Made by a program: the position numbers and the translations under genes
NCBI RefSeq assembly: GCF_001610835.1
Contig: NZ_CP011270.1
Span: 7,807,256-7,871,255 of the forward strand
DNA from: Planctomyces sp. SH-PL14
Lineage (GTDB): Bacteria > Planctomycetota > Planctomycetia > Planctomycetales > Planctomycetaceae
Length of the DNA stretch: 64,000 nt
Direction: 5' to 3'
The notes under the pieces: model-generated
The model's database searches: none
Told to the model about the DNA's origin: nothing
What the model saw: the letters and a program-made list of their open reading frames with translations, nothing else
Shown: positions 44,620 to 52,959 of the stretch, piece by piece
Layout: the number at the start of each line of letters is the position of its first letter
Position numbering within the stretch: position 1 is the stretch's first letter

Positions 44620-46260
44620 TCAAATCTTCTTCTCCGGCTCCGGCCCGTTCTGCGGAAGGCTTTCCGGAACCGGGAGTCCGGAGAGCTCGCTCAGGGCGTT
44701 GAGGAGGAGCTTCTGGAAGGCCGGGTTCTCGAAGTCGTCGGTGTTGCCAAGTGATGCGTAGAAGGAGGTCCCGCCCCCTTTGCGGGTGAAGGTCCAGGCG
44801 ATCGGTTCGGCCGGGGCTCCTTCGATGGTGCCGGTCAGGATCGGAGCGGTTCCGGAACGGAGAGGAGCGACCTTGTAGAGCGAGGCGGTCGAGGTGAACC
44901 CGTCGGCGGGGAGGCCGCGGGGGAGAGGGCCGTTGGAGGCGTCGGCGATCAACGTGACCTTCGTCGTCTTTCCTGCCGGGTGGTGATTCGTGTAGTTCCC
45001 GCCGAAGGCCTCGGCGTCCCATTCGGGCCACGCTTCGAATCCTTCCGGAGCGGGCATGTTCCGGAGGGACCAGGCGTGGCTGGCGGTCCGGATTCCGAGG
45101 ATCGGCTTCTTGCTGGCGGCGAAGTCCCGGAGGTGCTTCATCGCCTCGGGGGCGAGGACGCGGCGGCGGGCGCTGACGAGGAGGATGTCGGCGTCGTCGA
45201 TCAGGTCGAGGTTCGGAATGACGTTCCGCTCGGTGTCGCTGCCGAAGAGGAGCGTGACGTCGAAGTCCCGGCCGAGGACTTCACTGGCGAACTTGGGGAG
45301 CGTGACTTCCGTTTTGTATTCGTCTTCCGCAATGACGATGGCGAGACGGGGGCGGCGGTCGTGCCGGAAGCGGAGGGGGCTTCCGCCGAGGACCTGATCG
45401 CTCGTGATTGTGGGGCAGACGAACTTCTCGATGTGCTCGACGACGCGGTCGGTCCCGGTGAAGTGGCTGACGTAGGGCCAGCGGGCGGGGTTGTACATGG
45501 TGTCCGTCATGTCCCGCATGAGGACGACGTGGCGGCCATTCTTGGCCATCTGGCGGAGGCCGAACGGGCGGCCGAGGACGCACATGTTGGTGTGGACGCC
45601 GGCGAGGATGACGTTCTTGATGCCGCGGGCTTCGAGGATGCTCCAGACTTCATCCCCTTTGTCCGAGACGTAGTCCTTGGCTTCGTCGATCTCGATGGCG
45701 TCGGCCTGCTTCTTCCAGGGGAGGCGGGGGTTGCGTCCCTGGGCGGCGAGGATCTTGGCCCACTCGGCGTGTTCCTGTGGTTCGTCGTCTTCGCCGCCGT
45801 CGGACTGGTCGACGGGGTAGGTGCCTGCTTCTTCGGCGGGGATCTTGCGGCACCAGGAGGTGATGTCGGCGGGGAGCGTTTTCGACTTCAGAGTCGATCG
45901 GGCCCGGTCGCGGGCGGGCGATTTCTCGTAGTAGGCCATGCAGTCGCTGGGGGCGTGGATGACGGTGGCCCCCTGCCCTCGCAGGGATTGGACGACTTCG
46001 TTCAGGCGGGGGGCGAGTTCGGCTCCGCGCTGGACGGCCCGGAGGCAGTGGTGGGCGTCCCAGACGTCGCAGAGGATGATGGCGGTTTCGGACGGGGCCC
46101 AGGATTCGGGGGTGGTCCGGAGGTGATAGCGGCCGGAGCCAGTGGTGGTTTCGACGCGAGCGCGGAGGTGGAACTGGAGTGGTTTGGCGTCCTCGGCGGA
46201 GGATGTGGACCACAGGCTGGACAGGCAGAAGAGGGCGAGGAGCGGGGCAGCGATCCGCAC
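44620..46260 (-). CDS. Secreted isochorismatase-ThuA fusion protein
   Basis: A 546-residue exported protein from GTG 46260 with GGAG eight bases upstream. The signal peptide is RIAAPLLALFCLSSLWSTSS. Residues about 55-285 are an isochorismatase-type hydrolase (TAIILCDVWDAHHC with catalytic Asp, GVHTNMCVLGRP with the nucleophile Cys). Residues about 310-530 are a ThuA domain (RLAIVIAEDEYKTEVTLPKF, ADILLVSARRRVLAPEAMKH, LGIRTASHAW, FGGNYTNHH), a glutamine-amidotransferase-like fold linked to trehalose and sugar metabolism. The two domains in one periplasmic protein are unusual outside planctomycetes. The reaction is unknown. A separate ThuA gene follows upstream on the other strand. Confidence 0.88.
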   Translation of the reverse strand: MRIAAPLLALFCLSSLWSTSSAEDAKPLQFHLRARVETTTGSGRYHLRTTPESWAPSETAIILCDVWDAHHCLRAVQRGAELAPRLNEVVQSLRGQGATVIHAPSDCMAYYEKSPARDRARSTLKSKTLPADITSWCRKIPAEEAGTYPVDQSDGGEDDEPQEHAEWAKILAAQGRNPRLPWKKQADAIEIDEAKDYVSDKGDEVWSILEARGIKNVILAGVHTNMCVLGRPFGLRQMAKNGRHVVLMRDMTDTMYNPARWPYVSHFTGTDRVVEHIEKFVCPTITSDQVLGGSPLRFRHDRRPRLAIVIAEDEYKTEVTLPKFASEVLGRDFDVTLLFGSDTERNVIPNLDLIDDADILLVSARRRVLAPEAMKHLRDFAASKKPILGIRTASHAWSLRNMPAPEGFEAWPEWDAEAFGGNYTNHHPAGKTTKVTLIADASNGPLPRGLPADGFTSTASLYKVAPLRSGTAPILTGTIEGAPAEPIAWTFTRKGGGTSFYASLGNTDDFENPAFQKLLLNALSELSGLPVPESLPQNGPEPEKKI

Positions 46261-46335
46261 GGGGGCGTCTCCAGGGAGGCCGTGGGGGAGGGACAGTGCG
46301 ATTGTGGCTGTCGGGGCCGCGGTGTTCAACGGCGC

Positions 46336-46642
46336 ACCTGCCGGCATAGCGTCCATTGCTCAATCCCAACGTGCTATGGCAGCCGGGGTCAAGGGGGCAA
46401 CCCCTTGCCGCCGGAGGCGCTTCCATGTGGAACCGTGGGACACAACGGAGTTCCCTTTGTGGTACCGGCGTCGAGGACTCACCGCTCGCTTTCGAATCCC
46501 CGTGGGTTGGTGAAGGGGCATCCGACACGGTGTCCGCGCTTGGATACGGGCTCCTTCAGACGATGTCCGACGAGACGGCCTCCGGCGGGCAAAGAGGCGT
46601 TGCCCCTCTGCACTCCCCACCAGGGTGCCCCTGGACCCGGTT
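46336..46642 (-). repeat. Dispersed intergenic repeat, copy F
   Basis: About 307 bp in inverse orientation, from acctgccggcatagcg to the hairpin ccaggg-tg-cccctgg. It lies in the 491-bp gap between the divergent isochorismatase-ThuA and ThuA genes, so it is the only copy in front of two gene starts. All boxes are conserved. Confidence 0.9.
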
Positions 46643-46751
46643 CTATGACACACCCTCCCCACCGAGTGGACTTGCGAATCCGCTTTCCATAACGTCCCAA
46701 ACACGCTTCAACCGAAGCCACCAATCGACCCCCATGCGGACGGAGAGAGGA

Positions 46752-47666
46752 ATGCGAAGCCTCGCGTGTTGCTTGATTCTCGTCGGGACCCTGATGCTGT
46801 CCCGACCAGCCCCCGCCCACGCCGCTGAACCGATCCGCGTCCTGATCGTCGACGGCCAGAACAACCACGACTGGCAACGGACCACCCCCTACCTCAAGTC
46901 GCTGCTGGAAAAGACCGGCCGCTTCGAAGTCTTCGTCTCGACCGCCCCCCCCGCCAAATCCCCCCCGGAACGCTGGAAAGGCTTCCGCCCCCAGTTCTCC
47001 GACTACGACGTCGTCCTCAGCAACTACAACGGCGAAACCTGGCCCGAACACGCCCGCAAAGCCTTCGAGGACTTCGTCTCGGCTGGCGGCGGAGTGGTCA
47101 ACGTCCACGCCGCCAACAACCCCTTTCCCGACTGGCCTGCTTTCAACGAGATGACCGGCCTCTGCTGGCGACCCGCGGCCTTCGGCGACCGGGTCACCGT
47201 CGATGATGCCGGAAAGGTTGTCACGACCCCCAAGGGTGACGGCCCCGGAGCCGGCCACGGTCGGCAGCACCCCTACGCGGTCATCGTCCGCGACCGCGAA
47301 CACCCGGTCATGAAGGGCCTCCCGGCCGAATGGATGCACCCGCAGGACGAGCTCTACCACGGCCAGCGCGGTCCGGCGACGAACATGAGCGTCCTGGCGA
47401 CCGCGTTCTCCGACAAGGAGACCGGCGGCACCGGAGCCCATGAGCCGATGGCCTGGTGGATCCCCTACGGCAAGGGAAAAGTGTTCACGACGGTCCTGGG
47501 ACACGTCGGCGGCGGACAGCCGCCGGAAACCTGGCCGATGCGCTGCCAGGGATTCCAGGCAATCGTGACCCGCGCCTGCGAATGGGCCGCGACCGGTGAC
47601 GTCACGATCCCGCTTCCGAAGGAACTGCCGACCGCCAAGGACGTGAGTCTCGCGCCCGCGTGGTAA
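46752..47666 (+). CDS. Secreted ThuA-domain protein
   Basis: The 304-residue protein starts at ATG 46752 close behind GGAGAGAGG; an in-frame ATG at 46734 is possible. A signal peptide (MRSLACCLILVGTLMLSRPA, cleavage after AHAA) leads to a single ThuA domain: IRVLIVDGQNNHDWQRTTPY, VVLSNYNGETWPEHA, SAGGGVVNVHAANNPF, HPYAVIVRDREHPVMKGLP and VFTTVLGHVGGGQPPETW. ThuA-like proteins are linked to trehalose or other sugar turnover and are greatly expanded in planctomycetes. It is followed after 179 bp by a secreted oxidoreductase gene on the same strand, perhaps a functional pair in glycan breakdown. Confidence 0.92.
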   Translation: MRSLACCLILVGTLMLSRPAPAHAAEPIRVLIVDGQNNHDWQRTTPYLKSLLEKTGRFEVFVSTAPPAKSPPERWKGFRPQFSDYDVVLSNYNGETWPEHARKAFEDFVSAGGGVVNVHAANNPFPDWPAFNEMTGLCWRPAAFGDRVTVDDAGKVVTTPKGDGPGAGHGRQHPYAVIVRDREHPVMKGLPAEWMHPQDELYHGQRGPATNMSVLATAFSDKETGGTGAHEPMAWWIPYGKGKVFTTVLGHVGGGQPPETWPMRCQGFQAIVTRACEWAATGDVTIPLPKELPTAKDVSLAPAW

Positions 47667-47845
47667 GAACGAAGCGGGCCGGCTGCAGCCATCGTCCCTG
47701 CGATTCTCCGCGGAGAGACACAGAGGCGGGGAGGAGATGTGACGGGTTCGCCCGTTTCTGGTCTGACTTTCGATCTGCATTTGGCCCGGTGCTTCCTGGC
47801 CGGGTACACTCGCTTGTTCGCCACTTTCGTCCTGGGACGTCTGTC

Positions 47846-50203
47846 ATGAAGTTCAAGTCGCTCACTGTTCTGGTCGCCGCGCTGATCGCACTCCTCGGCG
47901 GTTCCGTTCGCGCGGAGTCGGTCTTCCTGGAAGCGGAGAGTTTCACGAGTCCCGGGGGCTGGACGATCGACACCCAGTTCACCGCCCTGCCGGCGATCGG
48001 ATCGCCGTACCTGATGGCCCACGGCATGGGACGGCCGGTCGCGCCTGCGACGTCCCACTTCGAATCCCCGAAGGCGGGCACCTATCGCGTCCTCGTCCGG
48101 ACCAAGGACTGGGTCGCGACGTGGAAAGTGCCCGGCACGCCGGGACGATTCCAGGTGGCGTTCAATGGGACGCCGCTGAAGCAGGAGTTCGGGACCGAAG
48201 GGGCCGAGTGGCACTGGCAGGACGGCGGCACGGTTGAGCTTCCCGCCGGGAAAGTCGCCATCGAGCTCCGGGACCTGACCGGTTTCAACGGCCGGTGCGA
48301 TGCGATCTACCTGACGACGGACAAGAACGAGACGCTTCCGAATCAGGATCCCGAACTGCGGGCCTTCCGCCGCAAGGGACTCCATCTGCCGGCCACGCCG
48401 GAAGACCTCGGCAAGTTTGATCTCGTCGTCGTCGGCGGCGGGTACGCCGGAACGGCGGCCGCCATCTCGGCCGCGCGGCAGGCCCTCAAGGTGGCGCTGA
48501 TCCAGGACCGCCATGTCCTCGGCGGCAACGGCTCCTCGGAAGTTGGCGTCTGGGCCCAGGGCGGCACGCTCCGCGGGAAATACCCGCACCTCGGTGAGAT
48601 CGTCGAGCAGTTTGCCGACCGCGCGCCCGACAGCCCCGCCGCTCCGGAGCACTTTGTCGACGACCTCAAGGAACGCGTCGTCCGGGCCGAACCGAACATC
48701 TCGCTGTTCCTGAACCACTACGTCTACGAAGCCAAGACGAACGCCCAGACCGGCGAGATCGAGCAGGTCACCGCCCTCGACGTCCGGACTGGCGCCGACA
48801 AGACCTTCCGCAGCCACCTGTTCGTCGACTGCACCGGCCACGGACACCTCGGCGAATTCGCCAAGGCGAAGTTCGAGATGACCGAGAAGGGCCACATGGG
48901 GACCTCCAACATGTGGTACTGGCAGAAGGCCGACAAGGACCAGCCTTGGCCGGCGACTCCCTGGGCTCTGGAACTGGAAGAGGGGAAAGACTTCCCGGCG
49001 ACTCACCTGTCGAAGTCGGAGTACGAGGGCGAAAGGTTCTATAAGGGAGAGTGGTTCTGGGAGAGCGGATTCGACCAGCACCCCATTCATGACCTCGAGA
49101 AGATCCGCGACTGGAACCTCCGCGCCGTCTACGGGGCCTTCACCTCGATCCACTCCAAGCCCGAGAACGCCACCGCGATCCTGCGGTGGATCAGCCCGGT
49201 CGGCGGGACCCGTGAATCGCGGCGTCTCGAAGGGGACGTCGTCCTGACCCGCGACGACATCGTCCAGCTGCGGGACTTCCCGGACGGCTGCGTGCCGACG
49301 ACCTGGGACATCGACCTCCACTATCCGAAGCAGCAGTACACCAAGAAGGTGCCCGACAACCCGTTCATCTCGCGGGCCGAGTTCGGCTCCGGCGTCGATC
49401 GGAAGAACGGGTTCCCGGTTCCGTATCGCTGCTTCTACAGCAAGAACATCCCGAACCTGTTCATGGCCGGCCGGTGCATTTCCGTGACGCACGAGGCGCT
49501 CGGGACTGTCCGCGTCATGCGGACCTGCGGGATGATGGGCGAAGTGGTCGGCAAGGCGGCGTACGTCGCCCGCAAGCACAGCACCGATCCCCGCGGCGTC
49601 TACGAGAAGTACTGGGACGAGCTGAAGGTCCTCCTCGAGCAGCCCGGACACATGCGGCGGGAGAACTCCGTTGATCCCCTGAAGGCGGACGAGAAGAGCC
49701 TCGCCACGTTCCCCGTGAAGGGGACCTACCCGCCACCGAAGGCCGACTCGCCGAAGAACGGTGTGGCGGAGTTCGTGGGGGTGAACAAGCTGGAAGGGAT
49801 CGTCATCGACGACACCGAGGCCAAGCTCGTCGGAACCTGGACCGCGGGAGCCGGGCTCCCGGGTTACATCGGCGACTGCTACGTCTACGCCGGCAAGGGG
49901 ACCGATTCCACGGCGACGTACGAGTTCCAGGTCCCCAAGACCGGTAAGTACGAAGTCCGGATGTCGTGGGCCCCGCACGAGAACCGGGCCACGCTCGCCC
50001 CGGTCGTGATCCGCGGCGCCAAGGAAGGGGAGAAGACGCTCACCGTGAACCAGCGGAAAGAGGCGCCCCTGCCCCACGGCTTCGCGTCGCTCGGCGTGTT
50101 CACGTTCGAAGCGGGTGTTCCGGCCAGCGTTGTGCTCAACGCCAAGCTGGCGGACGGATTCGTCCACGCCGACTGCGTTCAGGTTCTCGCGGTCCAGCCG
50201 TAG
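47846..50203 (+). CDS. Secreted FAD-dependent oxidoreductase with carbohydrate-binding-like domains
   Basis: A 785-residue exported protein from ATG 47846 (signal peptide KFKSLTVLVAALIALLGGSV, cleavage after VRA). Residues about 25-165 form a beta-sandwich like those in xanthan lyase-associated proteins. Residues about 185-620 are an FAD-dependent oxidoreductase (FDLVVVGGGYAGTAAAISAA, HVLGGNGSSEVG, NLFMAGRCISVTHEALGTVR). The last 130 residues are a golvesin/xanthan-lyase CBM-like module (TATYEFQVPKTGKYEVRMSW). This family oxidises sugars or related ligands outside the cytoplasm, with flavin probably loaded before export. The ATG at 47846 fits the signal; the frame upstream is not coding. Confidence 0.92.
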   Translation: MKFKSLTVLVAALIALLGGSVRAESVFLEAESFTSPGGWTIDTQFTALPAIGSPYLMAHGMGRPVAPATSHFESPKAGTYRVLVRTKDWVATWKVPGTPGRFQVAFNGTPLKQEFGTEGAEWHWQDGGTVELPAGKVAIELRDLTGFNGRCDAIYLTTDKNETLPNQDPELRAFRRKGLHLPATPEDLGKFDLVVVGGGYAGTAAAISAARQALKVALIQDRHVLGGNGSSEVGVWAQGGTLRGKYPHLGEIVEQFADRAPDSPAAPEHFVDDLKERVVRAEPNISLFLNHYVYEAKTNAQTGEIEQVTALDVRTGADKTFRSHLFVDCTGHGHLGEFAKAKFEMTEKGHMGTSNMWYWQKADKDQPWPATPWALELEEGKDFPATHLSKSEYEGERFYKGEWFWESGFDQHPIHDLEKIRDWNLRAVYGAFTSIHSKPENATAILRWISPVGGTRESRRLEGDVVLTRDDIVQLRDFPDGCVPTTWDIDLHYPKQQYTKKVPDNPFISRAEFGSGVDRKNGFPVPYRCFYSKNIPNLFMAGRCISVTHEALGTVRVMRTCGMMGEVVGKAAYVARKHSTDPRGVYEKYWDELKVLLEQPGHMRRENSVDPLKADEKSLATFPVKGTYPPPKADSPKNGVAEFVGVNKLEGIVIDDTEAKLVGTWTAGAGLPGYIGDCYVYAGKGTDSTATYEFQVPKTGKYEVRMSWAPHENRATLAPVVIRGAKEGEKTLTVNQRKEAPLPHGFASLGVFTFEAGVPASVVLNAKLADGFVHADCVQVLAVQP

Positions 50204-50265
50204 CGGCCGCGAGTGTCGACGGACGCCCCCACGGACGTCCCCACAGTCCCCGAGGGAGATCGACG

Positions 50266-50403
50266 ATGTCGAAGCGATCCGGTGGGCCGGCGCGGCGTCC
50301 GGCGACGATCAAGCCGAACCTCCAGAAGAAAATGCGGTCTCAACTGCGTCCGCTGAAAACGGTCTCCTCGAAGTCAAAGTCGGGGAAGTCCGGAACACGG
50401 TAG
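50266..50403 (+). CDS. Small basic protein, 45 residues
   Basis: The ATG at 50266 is eight bases after GAGGGAG. The product (MSKRSGGPARRPATIKPNLQ, then KKMRSQLRPLKTV and a Lys/Ser tail) has about 14 Lys/Arg residues and no acidic ones, like small nucleic-acid- or ribosome-associated proteins. It is too short to assign. The good ribosome binding site and the strict basic composition support a real gene. It lies 62 bp after the oxidoreductase gene on the same strand. Confidence 0.5.
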   Translation: MSKRSGGPARRPATIKPNLQKKMRSQLRPLKTVSSKSKSGKSGTR

Positions 50404-50646
50404 GTCGGAGACGCGGGACCGTTCCGGTTCCGTGGCGGCGTTTCTTCGGGAGCGGCCTTCTCCGGGGGGATTCAGACCCTGGCGACGCTTCAACTTGCGT
50501 CAACAGCGCTGGTTAAGATTGTCGACACGCTGCGGATCGGCACATAGGAATCCCGCCGGGCCGGCGTATCATGGATTGGGGTGATCTGCGGGTCGCCTCA
50601 TTCCGTTCAGGAGAACGGTGTCCGGTCGCGAAGGAGATCCTGCCGA

Positions 50647-52866
50647 ATGACCGATCGTCGACTGCGGGCCTTGGCCCTCCTCCTGCTGGGATTCCTGCTG
50701 CGGGCCGCGTGGCCGGAAGGGACGCTTGCGGCCGCTCCCGCCAAGAAGGCGGTCGCGGACGCCGCTGGAGACCGCGTCGGGCAGTTCCTGACCGTTGACG
50801 CGCCGCTGACGGACGACATCGTCCTCAACATCCGCCGTACGATCGACTCGCTCAAGACCCAGGCGGTCCAGGGGAAAAAGGCCTATCTCGTCCTCGAGAT
50901 CCGCAAGGCGAGCAGTCCCTTCCACCATGCCTACGCGCTGGCGGACCTGATCTCGTCGAACGCCACGGTCGGCGTGACCGTCGTCGGGTGGGTTCCCGAG
51001 AAGCTGACCGGCATCCACGCCTTTCTCGCCCTCGCCTGTCACGAAGTCGTGATGGATCCCGAGGCGATCCTCGGCGATCTGGGGAACGGCCAGCCGCTCT
51101 CTCACGACGAGCGGCTCATCGTCCGCTCGATCGCCGAACGACGCCGCAACCGCAAGATCTCGCCCGAGATCGTCGACGCCCTCCTCGATCCGCAGGTCTC
51201 GCTGGTCCAACTGTCCATCGAGACCAAGCCCGGCGAAACCGAGAAGCGGATCACCACCTCCGACGGGGCCAAACGGCTCCGCGAGACGGGGGCGATCATC
51301 CGCGATTCGAGCGTCGTCAAAGAGGAGGGGGAGCCCGCCGTCTTCACGGGCGAGCAGGCCCGGGCCCTCGACATCATCGCCGTCCAGACCGCCCGCGACC
51401 GGGGAGAGATCGCCACCCTCTATGACCTCCCGCTGGAAGCGCTCCGCGAGAAGAAGATCGACGCCGGGCCCGTCCAGGCGGCGGTCATCGAAGTCCGCGA
51501 TTCGCTCGACGCCGTGAACGCCGCGTTCATCAAGCGGCAGATCGACCGCGCCCGGAGCGGGAACGTCCAGGCGATCGTGTTCCTCCTCGACGGACCCGGG
51601 GGCTACAACTACGAGTGCCTCGACCTCGCCCAGACGCTGGCCAGCCTCGAAGGCCAGAACGTCCGGACCGTCGCCTTCATCCCGAAGCAGGCGACCGCCG
51701 GGGAGGCGATCATCGCTCTCGGGTGCGACGAGATCTACCTGGCGCCGGCCGCCACGATCGGCGAGATCGGCCTTGCGATCGAGCGGCTCCCCTTCCGCGA
51801 CCGGGAGAACGCCCGGCGGATTCTGGAGCAGAGCCTCGAAAGTCTGGCGGAGGCGAAGAATCGCCCCACCGGGCTGCTCGACGCGATGCTCGATCCGGAC
51901 AAAGAGGTTTTCGAAGTGACCCACGCCCAGAAGGGGACGCGGTCCTTCATGACCGAAGACGAGATCGCCCGCGCCGGCGGGGACTGGGTCAAGGGGGCGC
52001 TCGTGCCGGAGTCCAAGCGCGGCTCGCTCCTCAAGGTCGACGGGATCCGGGCGACCGAGCTGCGGATCGCCCAGGGGACGGTCTCCGATCTCGATGAACT
52101 CCGGAATCAGCTTGGGATCGCCCCCGATGCCGTGCTCCGTCCCATGAAGAAGACCTGGGTCGACAGCCTGGTGTTCCTGCTTAACCGGCGGGACGTCACG
52201 GTGCTGCTGTTCTTCATGATGATCCTCGCCTGGTACTTCGAGGCGGTGACCGGGACCGGGGCGTTCGCCATCCTTTCCTTCCTCTGCATGGCCCTCTTCT
52301 TCTGGAGCCGCGTCCTGGGAGGGACGGCGGACATGCTGGAACTGGTGCTGTTCGTGGCTGGGGCGGGATTCCTGTTACTCGAGATATTTGTGATACCCGG
52401 ATTCGGGGTCTTCGGAGTCAGCGGCATCTTGCTCATGCTGGCGGCGGTCATCATGGCCAGCCAGACCTTCGTGGGCTCGGTCGATCCCGAGCGGGACATC
52501 ATCGCGGCGGCGAAGACGCTCACCTCTCTTGGAGGGGCGGTGACGGCCGTGATCGTGGCCGGGGTGATCCTCAGCCGGTTCCTGCCGCGGATCCCGGTCC
52601 TGAGCGACATCATCCTGGCTCCGCCGAACGTTGAGGCTCTCTCAGAAGGGCCGCGGCTGCGTCCCGACGTACTGGATGAAGCGGCGGTCCTGATCGGAAA
52701 GACCGGGAAAGCGGTGACGATGCTCCGCCCCGCCGGCAAGGCGGAAGTGGACGGCCGGCTCCTGGAAGTTGTCAGCGAAGGGGGCTTCATCGCCGAGGGG
52801 GCGCCGATCGAGATCATCCACGCCTCGAAGCAGCGGGTCGTTGTCCGCGCGGCCACGCTGGCGTAG
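50647..52866 (+). CDS. NfeD-family membrane protein with tandem ClpP-like domains
   Basis: A 739-residue protein with signal peptide (RALALLLLGFLLRAAW). Two ClpP/SppA-like serine-dehydratase-fold domains follow (about 55-150 and 275-400). At the nucleophile position before AG or G, the first has Thr (KLTGIHAFLALACHEV, T121) and the second has Thr (KQATAGEAIIALGCDEI, T350), where active NfeD proteases have Ser. Four or five membrane helices (about 510-620) and an NfeD OB-fold (about 665-735, IGKTGKAVTMLRPAGKAEVD) close the protein. NfeD proteins act with stomatin-like proteins in membrane quality control. No stomatin gene adjoins. The ATG at 50647 has AAGGAGA upstream. Confidence 0.9.
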   Translation: MTDRRLRALALLLLGFLLRAAWPEGTLAAAPAKKAVADAAGDRVGQFLTVDAPLTDDIVLNIRRTIDSLKTQAVQGKKAYLVLEIRKASSPFHHAYALADLISSNATVGVTVVGWVPEKLTGIHAFLALACHEVVMDPEAILGDLGNGQPLSHDERLIVRSIAERRRNRKISPEIVDALLDPQVSLVQLSIETKPGETEKRITTSDGAKRLRETGAIIRDSSVVKEEGEPAVFTGEQARALDIIAVQTARDRGEIATLYDLPLEALREKKIDAGPVQAAVIEVRDSLDAVNAAFIKRQIDRARSGNVQAIVFLLDGPGGYNYECLDLAQTLASLEGQNVRTVAFIPKQATAGEAIIALGCDEIYLAPAATIGEIGLAIERLPFRDRENARRILEQSLESLAEAKNRPTGLLDAMLDPDKEVFEVTHAQKGTRSFMTEDEIARAGGDWVKGALVPESKRGSLLKVDGIRATELRIAQGTVSDLDELRNQLGIAPDAVLRPMKKTWVDSLVFLLNRRDVTVLLFFMMILAWYFEAVTGTGAFAILSFLCMALFFWSRVLGGTADMLELVLFVAGAGFLLLEIFVIPGFGVFGVSGILLMLAAVIMASQTFVGSVDPERDIIAAAKTLTSLGGAVTAVIVAGVILSRFLPRIPVLSDIILAPPNVEALSEGPRLRPDVLDEAAVLIGKTGKAVTMLRPAGKAEVDGRLLEVVSEGGFIAEGAPIEIIHASKQRVVVRAATLA

Positions 52867-52897
52867 GTCGCACTTCCCCCAACCGTTTCCGCGAAAT

Positions 52898-52932
52898 GAA
52901 AAACGCCGGCCCATTCGGGCCGGCGTTCGTCA
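52898..52932 (-). terminator. Terminator between convergent NfeD and Pro/Gln-rich protein genes
   Basis: A perfect 11-bp stem aacgccggccc/gggccggcgtt (52902-52912 with 52917-52927) with an attc loop. On the minus strand it is followed by a T run (GTTTTTCATTT), so it mainly ends the minus-strand gene, whose stop is at 52960. It may also end NfeD. Confidence 0.9.
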
Positions 52933-52959
52933 TTGGCAACCGGGACTTGCACCGATCGA

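Noticed and set aside
47465..50167. A 900-codon minus-strand open frame
   Set aside because: It is exactly antisense to the FAD oxidoreductase, which has clear motifs and a signal peptide; long antisense frames are expected in GC-rich coding DNA.
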